This document shows positions 1 to 8,600 of a stretch of 64,000 nt of DNA, one piece after another; position 1 is the stretch's first letter, and every line of letters begins with the position of its first letter. The stretch is from Pseudobacteroides cellulosolvens ATCC 35603 = DSM 2933 (GTDB lineage Bacteria > Bacillota > Clostridia > Acetivibrionales > DSM-2933), in contig NZ_LGTC01000001.1 in assembly GCF_001262605.1 (NCBI RefSeq), positions 4,660,001 to 4,724,000 on the forward strand. The letters are read 5' to 3'. The notes under the pieces were generated by a model. That model had not been told where the DNA came from. It made no database searches and was given only the letters and a program-made list of their open reading frames with translations. A program made the position numbers and the translations under genes.

Positions 1-177
1 AAAAAAATCAATTCAACAAATGACAATGTCAGCGGCTATGGGTGTGGATTTATTTGTATAAACAGTTGTCAAGGCGGCTGTAACGGTGTTTGCAGAAGCG
101 ACTGTAACAGTGGTTGTAAAGGTGGTTGTAAGTTTCAGTGTATGGGTAATTGTGGAAAAAATAGTTGGTGGAGATAG
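1..177 (+). CDS. CXXX-repeat RiPP precursor peptide, C-terminal part (5' truncated by window edge)
   Basis: The frame beginning at base 1 is open and ends at the TAG at 175-177. It encodes a core in which Cys codons start at 43, 55, 67, 79, 91, 103, 115, 127, 139 and 151. That is ten cysteines exactly 12 bases apart, i.e. a perfect C-x-x-x repeat rich in Gly, Asn, Ser and Lys, ending in a short Trp-Trp-Arg tail. The N-terminal leader lies outside the window. Small Cys-repeat peptides of this type are known targets of radical SAM/SPASM maturases, and such a maturase follows at 435. A role as precursor of a ribosomally made, thioether- or otherwise crosslinked peptide is inferred from repeat and context; the chemistry and bioactivity are unknown. 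Confidence 0.85.
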   Translation, partial: KKINSTNDNVSGYGCGFICINSCQGGCNGVCRSDCNSGCKGGCKFQCMGNCGKNSWWR

Positions 178-275
178 TTGTAGTCATAGATGTGCATACT
201 TGTAACTAAAAAGTTTAAAATATTAGATTGTAACTAGTAGATGCTCGTTTTTTTAGTATAACCTTGTATTATTAT

Positions 276-330
276 ACTGCACATGGGCATAAAGTTCTTA
301 TTATTTTACAATATGCCCATTAAGTGCAGT
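276..330 (+). terminator. Large hairpin between precursor and maturase genes (attenuator or processing site)
   Basis: Arms 276-290 and 313-330 pair as a 7-bp plus 8-bp stem, with a 3-base bulge (321-323) and a 22-base loop. No T-run follows directly, so it may be a partial terminator or an RNA-stabilising element. It would let the precursor be expressed far above the maturase, as is common in RiPP operons. The 257-base gap 178-434 shows nothing else clear except this hairpin and the maturase ribosome site. Confidence 0.6.
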
Positions 331-434
331 TTACATTCGCATTATTGTTAACATTTTAGATGATAATTTTTGAAATAGCAATTGCAAAGTTTTTTTGGAA
401 TAACCTAATTCAAATTATTGAGGAGATTTATTAT

Positions 435-2576
435 ATGAGTAGTGTAACAGAAAAATCTTATGAAATGGGTAAAATGCCACTGTCATGGAAAAATGATCAA
501 GCAAAATCAATAACCTTTATCGTTACAGAGGATTGTAATTTGATTTGTAAATATTGTTATCTAACTGGTAAAAATGAAACAAATAAAATGGACTTTGAAA
601 CAGCTAAAAAAGCTGTAGATTATATTTTAAATACTGATTCTGTCAGCGAAGAACATGATGCTGTTGTATGGGAATTTATAGGCGGAGAGCCATTTATGGA
701 AATAGATTTAATTGATAATATTTGCGATTATATAAAACAACAGATGTTTTTACTAAATCATAAATGGTTTGATTTTTATCGATTTTCTTTCTCGACAAAC
801 GGTATCTTATATGATAGGCCTGAAGTTCAAAATTTTATTGCAAAAAATTATAACCATTTATCAATTGGCATTACCATCGATGGAACAAAAGAAAAACATG
901 ATCTCAACAGAATATATAAAGACGGAAGAGGTTCTTATGATGATGTAGTAAGAAATGTCCCTATGTGGTTAGAACAATTTCCAGGAACTACAACAAAGGT
1001 AACTTTTGCAAGTAACGATTTACCATACCTGAAGGATAGTGTAATTCACTTATGGAATATGGGCATAAAAAATATTCCTGCAAATGTGGTTTTTGAGAAT
1101 GTTTGGAAAGATGGGGATGATTTAATTTTTGAAAATCAATTACTCGAACTTGCTGATTATATATTAGAAAATGATATGTGGAAAGACTATAGTGTTAGAT
1201 TTTTTGATGAACACACTGGACATCCTTTAACTGATGAAGGTTTAAGTCAAAACTTTTGTGGTTCAGGCCGAATGCTTGCTATTGATCCAAAAGGAAACTT
1301 ATTTCCCTGCATAAGGTTTGCTGATTATTCTCTAAGTAATAGAAAAGGTTTGCAAGTAGGTGATGTCTACACAGGAATAAATCCTGATAAAGTGCGTCCA
1401 TTTTTGGCTTTAAATCTGGTAGATCAAAGTCGGGAAGAATGTATTAATTGTAAAGTAGCTAGCAATTGTGGCTGGTGTCAAGGTTGCAATTATGATATGG
1501 CAGATAGTGATACCATTTATCAAAGAGCAACATTTGTATGTAAAATGCATAAGGCCAACAGTCGGGCAAATAAATACTTTTGGACAAAATTCAAGGAGAA
1601 AACAGGCATTATATCAGAATATGAACGTAAACAAATCGATCATAATAAGAGATCTGTAGGAACCTATTTGCAATTTATCACAAGTGACGATATTACACCA
1701 CATTGTTGTTATAAAACAAAGGAAGACCAGCCTATAAACAAAATGAGTAATGAAATAATGAAAAAAGGAATTGCCTTTTCCGACGAAAATGATATGATAC
1801 CTATGTTTCTAACCAATGAATTGCATTCAGGAAATTGTATTTCAGGTGAGCAATCAATATTAGATAAAGTAGACATACCTGTATATCATAATAAAAACAT
1901 TTTAAAAAACACTTCAGCACATAACTGTATTTTGCTAATGACCAGAAATGATATCAACAATTTATGTCAGAATGTTTTAGGTCTATTAAAAATGCTCACT
2001 CGCGTCAATCTTGTTATACAAGATTTAGATGAATGGGACAAGGACGATTTAACTAAATATCAATTTGAATTAGAAGCTATCGCTTTAGAAATTATAGCTA
2101 TAGCTAATAAAGCTCAAGTGATACCAGAAATAAACGTCTTAACTGATATATTTGATTTAAAATCTATGTCTAATTGTGATGCAGGTATTAAAAGTTATTC
2201 TTTGGCACCTAATGGCAAACTTTACCTCTGTCCGGCATTTTATTTTGATAATCCAGAAAACAGTATTGGAAGTTTGGAAGAAGGTATTAATATTAAAAAC
2301 CCCGAATTATTAAAGTTATCTAAGGCACCTATTTGCAGTGCTTGTGATGCTTTTCATTGTCAAAGATGCAAATATCTAAATAAAAAATTAACAGGCGAAT
2401 ATAACACACCATCTGCTATTCAGTGCCATATCAGCCACATTGAACGATTGGTTTCTTTTAAAATCCAAAAAGAATTAATTAAAAATGGCTATGAATTTGA
2501 TAATATTCTACAAGCCATTGATTATATGGATCCATTAGCCAAAATTTACAAACCTAGTAACATTAAATGCCGTTAG
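435..2576 (+). CDS. Radical SAM/SPASM peptide maturase, CXXX-repeat target type, fused to a second SPASM-like maturase domain
   Basis: Start ATG at 435 is chosen because AGGAG (421-425) sits 9 bases upstream; the frame is open back to 360 but without a ribosome site. The 713-aa protein has a radical SAM core with the C-x3-C-x2-C cluster motif at Cys34, Cys38 and Cys41. A SPASM-type auxiliary cluster region follows around residues 280-375, rich in Cys (C-I-N-C, N-C-G-W-C-Q-G-C). Residues from about 400 to 713 form a second unit with another Cys-rich end (C-S-A-C, H-C-Q-R-C) that looks like the separate protein called CXXX repeat peptide maturase in related clusters. It should install crosslinks on the precursor at 1-177 in the cytosol using SAM and Fe-S clusters. 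Assignment to the CXXX-target family is by recall of family features and context; the exact bond formed cannot be read from sequence. Confidence 0.85.
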   Translation: MSSVTEKSYEMGKMPLSWKNDQAKSITFIVTEDCNLICKYCYLTGKNETNKMDFETAKKAVDYILNTDSVSEEHDAVVWEFIGGEPFMEIDLIDNICDYIKQQMFLLNHKWFDFYRFSFSTNGILYDRPEVQNFIAKNYNHLSIGITIDGTKEKHDLNRIYKDGRGSYDDVVRNVPMWLEQFPGTTTKVTFASNDLPYLKDSVIHLWNMGIKNIPANVVFENVWKDGDDLIFENQLLELADYILENDMWKDYSVRFFDEHTGHPLTDEGLSQNFCGSGRMLAIDPKGNLFPCIRFADYSLSNRKGLQVGDVYTGINPDKVRPFLALNLVDQSREECINCKVASNCGWCQGCNYDMADSDTIYQRATFVCKMHKANSRANKYFWTKFKEKTGIISEYERKQIDHNKRSVGTYLQFITSDDITPHCCYKTKEDQPINKMSNEIMKKGIAFSDENDMIPMFLTNELHSGNCISGEQSILDKVDIPVYHNKNILKNTSAHNCILLMTRNDINNLCQNVLGLLKMLTRVNLVIQDLDEWDKDDLTKYQFELEAIALEIIAIANKAQVIPEINVLTDIFDLKSMSNCDAGIKSYSLAPNGKLYLCPAFYFDNPENSIGSLEEGINIKNPELLKLSKAPICSACDAFHCQRCKYLNKKLTGEYNTPSAIQCHISHIERLVSFKIQKELIKNGYEFDNILQAIDYMDPLAKIYKPSNIKCR

Positions 2577-2639
2577 CATAAAGTGATTGGCATGTTAAAC
2601 AATTATAAGTGACAAATACCAGAGAGAGGATGAATATTC

Positions 2640-2960
2640 ATGGAAAACAAAATGGAAAATAAAATTGTTGGTACAATTACCGAGGAAGAAAAAAATCATA
2701 TAGAAAGGCTGTATGAGAGAAAATGCGGTTTAAGTGAATTATTATACTCAATAACAGATAATAATTTATTAAACAGTGAATTAAAAAACACTATCTATCA
2801 GAAGCTTGTTGATGATATGGGCAAAACCCAAAACCTTTACGACAAATGGTGGAATGATATACAAGATAAATATCAATGGGAAAGTGTTGAAGGTGGCAGC
2901 TACCGTATTGATTTTTTATCTAACAATGTATTACTTATATGTAACTACACTTGTAGTTAA
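2640..2960 (+). CDS. CXXX repeat peptide modification system accessory protein
   Basis: A 106-aa soluble protein with AGAGAGGA (2623-2630) 9 bases before the ATG. It lies 63 bases after the maturase and before the exporter. It starts with a duplicated Met-Glu-Asn-Lys and a helical, charged N-terminal half, and ends in a C-N-Y-T-C-S tail. It has no signal peptide, membrane segment or known catalytic motif. Its size and position match small proteins of CXXX-repeat peptide clusters annotated only as modification-system protein. It might bind the precursor leader and present it to the maturase, but this is inference from context; no recognition-element fold is visible. Confidence 0.6.
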   Translation: MENKMENKIVGTITEEEKNHIERLYERKCGLSELLYSITDNNLLNSELKNTIYQKLVDDMGKTQNLYDKWWNDIQDKYQWESVEGGSYRIDFLSNNVLLICNYTCS

Positions 2961-3034
2961 ATAAAATTCCATAACTTTGCTATGCTTCGTTTGAATTATG
3001 CAATTATTTCAGTTGAACGAAAGGGATTTACAAT

Positions 3035-4804
3035 TTGGTGATAAATAAAAAAGATATAGTTCTTATAAAGAGAGCAATCCAATATATAAAACCATATAAA
3101 ATACGATTTATCTTTGCTTTTCTAACTATACTATTAGGGATTATTACTGATATAATTCAACCATTGCTGTGGGCAAAATTAATTGTAAATCTTTTCGGCA
3201 ATAATTTTCCCAAAGTCATAGATAATATCTTGCTTATTACAATAGTATTTTTAGTAAATTCATTAGCTGGTTTCATGCGTTTATATTTAACATCTTTTTT
3301 AAGTCAACAAATAATCTTTGATCTTAAGAAAGATATTTATAATAGAATACTTAACCTCCCAATAAAAGCTTTTGATAAAATGCGAACTGGCGATTTTATG
3401 TCGCGTTTAGAGGGTGATGTGGGTGGAGTAGCTGATATAATTACAAATCAGCTTATTAACACCATTGTTGAAATACTACGGGTAATTATTGTCGGCATTG
3501 TAATATTTAGTATAAACATACACCTAGCTCTATTGGTACTTATTTGTTTCCCTGTAACTTATGTAATCTACCATAAATTCGGTGTTATAATCCGCAAAGA
3601 AAATGAAAAACTTTTCGAACTTAATGATAACTATTTTAGCCACATCCATCAAACTATCTCTGGTATAAGGGAAATAAAAAGCTTAGGAGCAAATATACTC
3701 AGTTTTAGGAATTTTTTAGAGTTATCTACAAGCCTAAAGGTGAAAGCACTCAAAATAAATATTATAAGCGGTGTTTCCCAAATGATATCCCAAATTGTAA
3801 ACTTTTCATCAGAAATATTAGTTATGCTGGCAGGAGGATATTTTGTTTACAAGGGCACACTGACTATGGAAAACTTTATTGCTTTTACATCATATTCAGG
3901 ACAGTTTTCAAACTCACTGATGAGTGTAACCCGTATAAATGCATCAATACAACAAGTTTTAACATCATTAGAACGCATATTTGGGTTGCTTGATAATTTA
4001 AATTATGATATTGAGCCAATAGGTAAGCAAAAGTTAAAAAAAGTAAATGGTAGCATTGTGTTTAAAAATGTTTCATTTCAATACAATGAAGAAAACCAGG
4101 TTCTCAAAAATATCAATTTAAATATATCTTCCAATAAAAAAATTGCTATCGTTGGACAAAGTGGTAGCGGCAAGACGACATTATTTAATCTTTTATTAAG
4201 GTTTTACCGACCTACAAAAGGTATAATTACTATTGATGGTATTCCTCTTATTGATATTGATGAAACCTCTCTGCGTGAGAACCTCGCAATGGTACATCAG
4301 GAACCATATTTTATGACCCTGTCAATTAAAGAAAACTTAAAACTTGCATCACCAGAGGCAACAGATAAAGATTTAATTGAAGCATGCAAGATTGCATATA
4401 TACATGATTTTATAAATTCACTCCCTGATAAATATGACACCGTCCTTGGAGAAAATGGTATAACAATTTCAGGCGGACAAAAACAACGATTGGCTATTGC
4501 TCGAGCACTACTTAGAAATGCAAAAATAATATTGTTTGATGAAGCTACTTCCGCCCTTGATAATGAATCACAAATAAAGATCAAAGAAGCAATCGATCAA
4601 ATAGCTGCAAAGCACACAGTATTAATTATTGCCCATCGCCTTGTTACTGTCTTAGAAGCTGATGAGATAATCGTAATGTCAAATGGCGAAGTTGTAGGTT
4701 TTGGCAACCATAATAGTTTAATTAAAAATAATGAAATATATCAAAAACTTTACAAAAGTGAGATTACCACAATTACATCAACTCCTAAAGTTGTAGGGGG
4801 CTAA
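3035..4804 (+). CDS. ABC exporter half-transporter (permease + ATPase) of the RiPP cluster
   Basis: A 589-aa ABCB-type fusion: six-helix permease in residues 1-300, then a nucleotide-binding domain with Walker A G-Q-S-G-S-G-K-T-T near residue 374, signature I-S-G-G-Q-K-Q-R near 478, Walker B I-I-L-F-D-E-A-T near 498 and an A-H-R switch. There is no N-terminal C39 peptidase, so leader removal must be done elsewhere, probably by the S8 protease 14 bases downstream. The start is TTG 3035 or GTG 3038; AAGGGA at 3021-3026 fits both. It would work as a homodimer exporting the mature CXXX peptide. The gap 2961-3034 holds a weak inverted repeat (about 2966-3004). Confidence 0.85.
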   Translation: MVINKKDIVLIKRAIQYIKPYKIRFIFAFLTILLGIITDIIQPLLWAKLIVNLFGNNFPKVIDNILLITIVFLVNSLAGFMRLYLTSFLSQQIIFDLKKDIYNRILNLPIKAFDKMRTGDFMSRLEGDVGGVADIITNQLINTIVEILRVIIVGIVIFSINIHLALLVLICFPVTYVIYHKFGVIIRKENEKLFELNDNYFSHIHQTISGIREIKSLGANILSFRNFLELSTSLKVKALKINIISGVSQMISQIVNFSSEILVMLAGGYFVYKGTLTMENFIAFTSYSGQFSNSLMSVTRINASIQQVLTSLERIFGLLDNLNYDIEPIGKQKLKKVNGSIVFKNVSFQYNEENQVLKNINLNISSNKKIAIVGQSGSGKTTLFNLLLRFYRPTKGIITIDGIPLIDIDETSLRENLAMVHQEPYFMTLSIKENLKLASPEATDKDLIEACKIAYIHDFINSLPDKYDTVLGENGITISGGQKQRLAIARALLRNAKIILFDEATSALDNESQIKIKEAIDQIAAKHTVLIIAHRLVTVLEADEIIVMSNGEVVGFGNHNSLIKNNEIYQKLYKSEITTITSTPKVVGG

Positions 4805-4818
4805 AAAGGTGAGGGTTT

Positions 4819-5523
4819 ATGAATAATAATTGTTTTAAAAGCCCAGTAAAAATTTTTGTTGTTGACAGCGGAATTAATAAGAATATTTCCGACCTAAATC
4901 AATATGTTACTAATTCTACAGGTTTCGGAATAAATGAAGATTCATATATTGCACAAGACAATACAAGAGAAGTTAAAAATATACACGGAACAGTTATATC
5001 ACTGATTATTAGAGATATTTTTAATAAAGTTGAATTAACAAGTGTTAATATTTTAAATGAAAATCTCAAAACAGATGCTAGAATTTTAATATATTCACTC
5101 TGTTGGTGCCTGGAAAACAAACCAGATATAATTCATTTAAGCCTTGGTACAAGATCATTTTTCTATAGCTTTGCATTAAGAAAGATCATAAAAGAAGCTC
5201 ATAAAAACAATATTTTAGTTGTAGCAGCTCATGATAACTTACAAGGCATTAGCTACCCTGCACATTTAAAGGGTGTTTTTGGAGTCAAAGGCTCAGAAAA
5301 ACTTGAGAAAAACGAATTTTCCTATAATAATAAGATATGGTTAGCTCCATTTGGCGTTGATGGAATTAAAGGAATAAGTGAATTTCAAGAAAACCCCGAT
5401 AATATGTGTGGTAATAGCATGGCCGCAGCTTATATAACTGGACACATAGCAAAAATAGTATATCATACAGGTACAAAGAACTTTAAATCAGTATCTCAAA
5501 TTTTGTCATACAAGGTCAAATAG
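4819..5523 (+). CDS. Compact S8 subtilisin-family serine peptidase associated with the RiPP cluster
   Basis: A 234-aa subtilase with recognisable catalytic residues: Asp16 (V-V-D-S-G), His56 (I-H-G-T), oxyanion Asn140 and Ser200 (G-N-S-M-A-A-A). It is shorter than usual subtilisins (about 270-400 aa) and has no signal peptide or propeptide, so it probably acts in the cytosol. It lies 14 bases after the exporter and is the last gene before a terminator. S8 peptidases are known partners of RiPP and lantibiotic clusters, where they remove leader peptides. Here it is the only protease in the cluster and the exporter lacks its own, so leader cleavage of the CXXX precursor is the best inference. 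A degradative or immunity role is possible. Confidence 0.75.
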   Translation: MNNNCFKSPVKIFVVDSGINKNISDLNQYVTNSTGFGINEDSYIAQDNTREVKNIHGTVISLIIRDIFNKVELTSVNILNENLKTDARILIYSLCWCLENKPDIIHLSLGTRSFFYSFALRKIIKEAHKNNILVVAAHDNLQGISYPAHLKGVFGVKGSEKLEKNEFSYNNKIWLAPFGVDGIKGISEFQENPDNMCGNSMAAAYITGHIAKIVYHTGTKNFKSVSQILSYKVK

Positions 5524-5543
5524 CATCAATTCCCAAAATCATG

Positions 5544-5572
5544 ACCACCCGCTCAGCGGGTGGTTTGCTCTT
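5544..5572 (+). terminator. Terminator-like hairpin closing the RiPP cluster
   Basis: A 9-bp GC-rich perfect stem (5544-5552 with 5556-5564), a TCA loop, then TTTGCTCTT. It sits 20 bases after the S8 protease stop. It would also face the convergent gene ending at 5645. Confidence 0.75.
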
Positions 5573-5644
5573 ACCCTATAATTTATAAAGCCTCATTGCC
5601 AATATTCCTAGTATAAGATTATAGAATATAAATTGGTTTTTTAT

Positions 5645-8600
5645 TTAAGGAGTCCAAAGAACTGCATTTCCGTTAAAGTCTGTTCCTGCTACCTGCCCAT
5701 TATCGTTTATTGCACGTCCTACAGCAATCCTATCTTCAATAACTCCGAAAGTAGCCATTTGGCTAAGGTCGATTATTTTACCGTTCTTCCATATTACCGC
5801 ATGTCCTGTGTAATTTGCTCCTTCAGCCTTTCCGCAAACTACTCCATCATTGTTTATATCATACGCATATGACCATTGGTCATTTCCGCTTAAAGTTCCA
5901 AGATCCTTCATAACACCATTTTCCCAGAGAAAAGCATGATGGTTTATTTTTTCATCACCTATATATGAGCCTCCCACTATCTGTCCATTTTCATTTATAT
6001 GTTCTGCAAGTGTTTCACCATAAGCTTCATAATCGCTTATAAGATCTTTATTAATAAGGTTATGAAGGTAAAGTCCCATTGTGTTTTTACCGAAAGTTAC
6101 TTTTGGACAATTTTTATTCAAAGAACCTAAATCTTTGAAAGCACCGTTTTCATAAAGGAAACTCCAAACCTGCATATTGGCATTTTCAAAAACAGCCTGC
6201 CCCCATCCTATTATCTGGCCTTTGTTGTTTATATCAACAGGTAAAAAATATCCCAAATCTTTGTAAACTCCATTTTCAATTGTAAAACCTTTCAAAGTGC
6301 ATTCTACCGTATCTGTCTTATACCCAATGATTTGTCCTTTATCGTTGATATCGGTATACCTTGTATAACCAAGATCCTTAACATTGCCGTTCTGCCACAA
6401 AAACCCCTGGCTGTACATAAATCCCGAACCATCTTCAAATTCCTTTTCGGTGCTCATGCAAATCTGGCTGCTGTCGTTTATAGAATAGGGCCATGAAGGC
6501 ACATTATTTAAAAGTGTACGGGTACCATCTTCATACATATATGGATAGATGTCATTTCCTTTGGATGCACCGCCTATTATCTGACCTTTTGAATTAATAT
6601 CTGTGGAATATGAGCCTGCATTAGTTCCCAGGTCTAAGATAGGAACAGGAGGTTTTAAATTATTTGAACCAATCATCTTAACTTTTCCACCAACCTTAAA
6701 CTGGTTATAAGCAAATCCGGTTGAAGAAAATGGATGAAGGAAGCTTTTTAAAAATAGGCTCTTTTCAGTTCTTGTTACGTTATTTGGTATGTAATCATCA
6801 AATCCAAGATAGGTTTTGGCACCATTTCTTAAAAATGCATCCAATGTTGTGTTGTATGCCGATCTACACGATCCCATAAGTATAATGTTATTTAAATAAG
6901 TATTTTTAAAATAAGCATCTATAAAGGATGGAAGAACAAAGAAATTTGATGTATATTCGTTGGTTGTTTCATCATAAAACGTAAAAGTAGCCAGACGATG
7001 CTTTTGAAGATCCATCGCTATATTTTCAGCATCTGCTGCAGTTTCGCTATCACCATAACCTTGTGTGATAAAGAAACCGCATACACCGCCTTTTTCACTA
7101 CCTCCCCATGATTCCTCACTTCTTAAATTGTAAAAAACACTATCCCCATGGGTGCTGATGCTTATAATGCCGTATTTGTACAATTCTTTTCTAAGAAAAC
7201 TCACGGTGACTTCCTTATCTTTTAAATAAGTAATATCCGAATCTCTAAATACTTCTTTGCCGTCATACTTATAATTTTTTAAAGTATTGTAAAAATTAGG
7301 TGAATATGCACTCTTGTCATTATCATCATTAGCACCGAATTCATATAGCATTGGTGACAATAGGAGCACTTTCCTTGTAGCTATTCTTGGGCCAGACTGC
7401 TCACTATCAGGCAGCGGTTCCTCTTTAGGAGGTGTTACAACAGGAACTGATGGAATAAAAGTTGGTTCTGCAGCCAAATTTACAATCTCATCGGGTGCAG
7501 ATCTTATCTCTTCCATGGTGCTGCTATTTAAATTTTCAATATTTGCAGAGGGATTAGCTTTTCTTAATGAAAAACCACCCAAAATACCGTTTGCTTGTTC
7601 AAACCAAATTATATCTCCATTACCGGAAAGTCCCGCCTGTTTAATTTGAGGGTCCAGGTTTAATTCGGAAATTATTTTTTCATTGGCTTTATCAGCTCCC
7701 ATAAGTGAGAATAGTTCTTTAAACCTTGATAAGTACTTCTTTTGAAGTATTCCCGAATTTTTTATATCTTCCATTGTCAAATTGTGTGGCAAAGTTTCAC
7801 TATCTGAAGTTTCGTTAAAATTCTTTATAATTATTATTACATCTGCCATGTTAATAGCATTATCCCTGTTAAAATCCTTTATTTCACTGTAATTAGCATC
7901 ACCGACAACAGCGGAGAAGGATTTGGCCAGTTCGAGAACATCTTTTAAATTTATGGCACCATCTTTACAAAGGTCTCCAGGCAACATAATGATTGGAGAT
8001 TCTTTTGTGGATACAACATTTATTTGTTTTGTGCCGTCAAAATTTATTTTTTTATCCAGATATCCTGCTTTACTAATTATTAATTCAAAAGTATAAGTAT
8101 CAAGTAAAAGTTCAAAATGGCCTTGGCTGTCAGAAGTTGTGTGAATATTGCCGCAGCTAATCTCAAAACCCTTTAATACTTCTTTGTCATTAGAGGTGAA
8201 ATTAATAGAAATATATCCGTTTACCCTTATTTTTTCGCCCTCTGGTTCTTCTATTACTGGGGTATAAGGCTTGGAAAAAAGTCTTTTTGCTTCAACTATA
8301 GCTTCATCCCTAGATATCTGTATTTTTTTTGAAAGAATTTTCAAGTCTTTGTCAAGAAATAGGTATGTAGGTTCTAAAATCCACCATCTGCTTGAATAGC
8401 CGCTGCCGGACTGGTTTTCTGATATTTTGCAATATTTAGATTTAAATTCCCCACTTGGATCATTTAATATTAAATTTACTATATTATTGTCATCTGGATC
8501 GATACCGTTTTTGGAAATTCTTATAAATTGAGTATCAGGAATATTCTCATTATAAAGAGAAAGGATTTCTGTGTTCAAATCATCGAAAATTAGCACAGTG

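Noticed and set aside
360..434. N-terminal extension of the maturase frame
   Set aside because: No ribosome site near 360; AGGAG before 435 and family start position favour the shorter form.
5544..5564. GC-rich perfect hairpin as possible IS200/IS605 end
   Set aside because: Such ends can look similar, but there is no transposase or second end; a terminator for the RiPP cluster explains it more simply.
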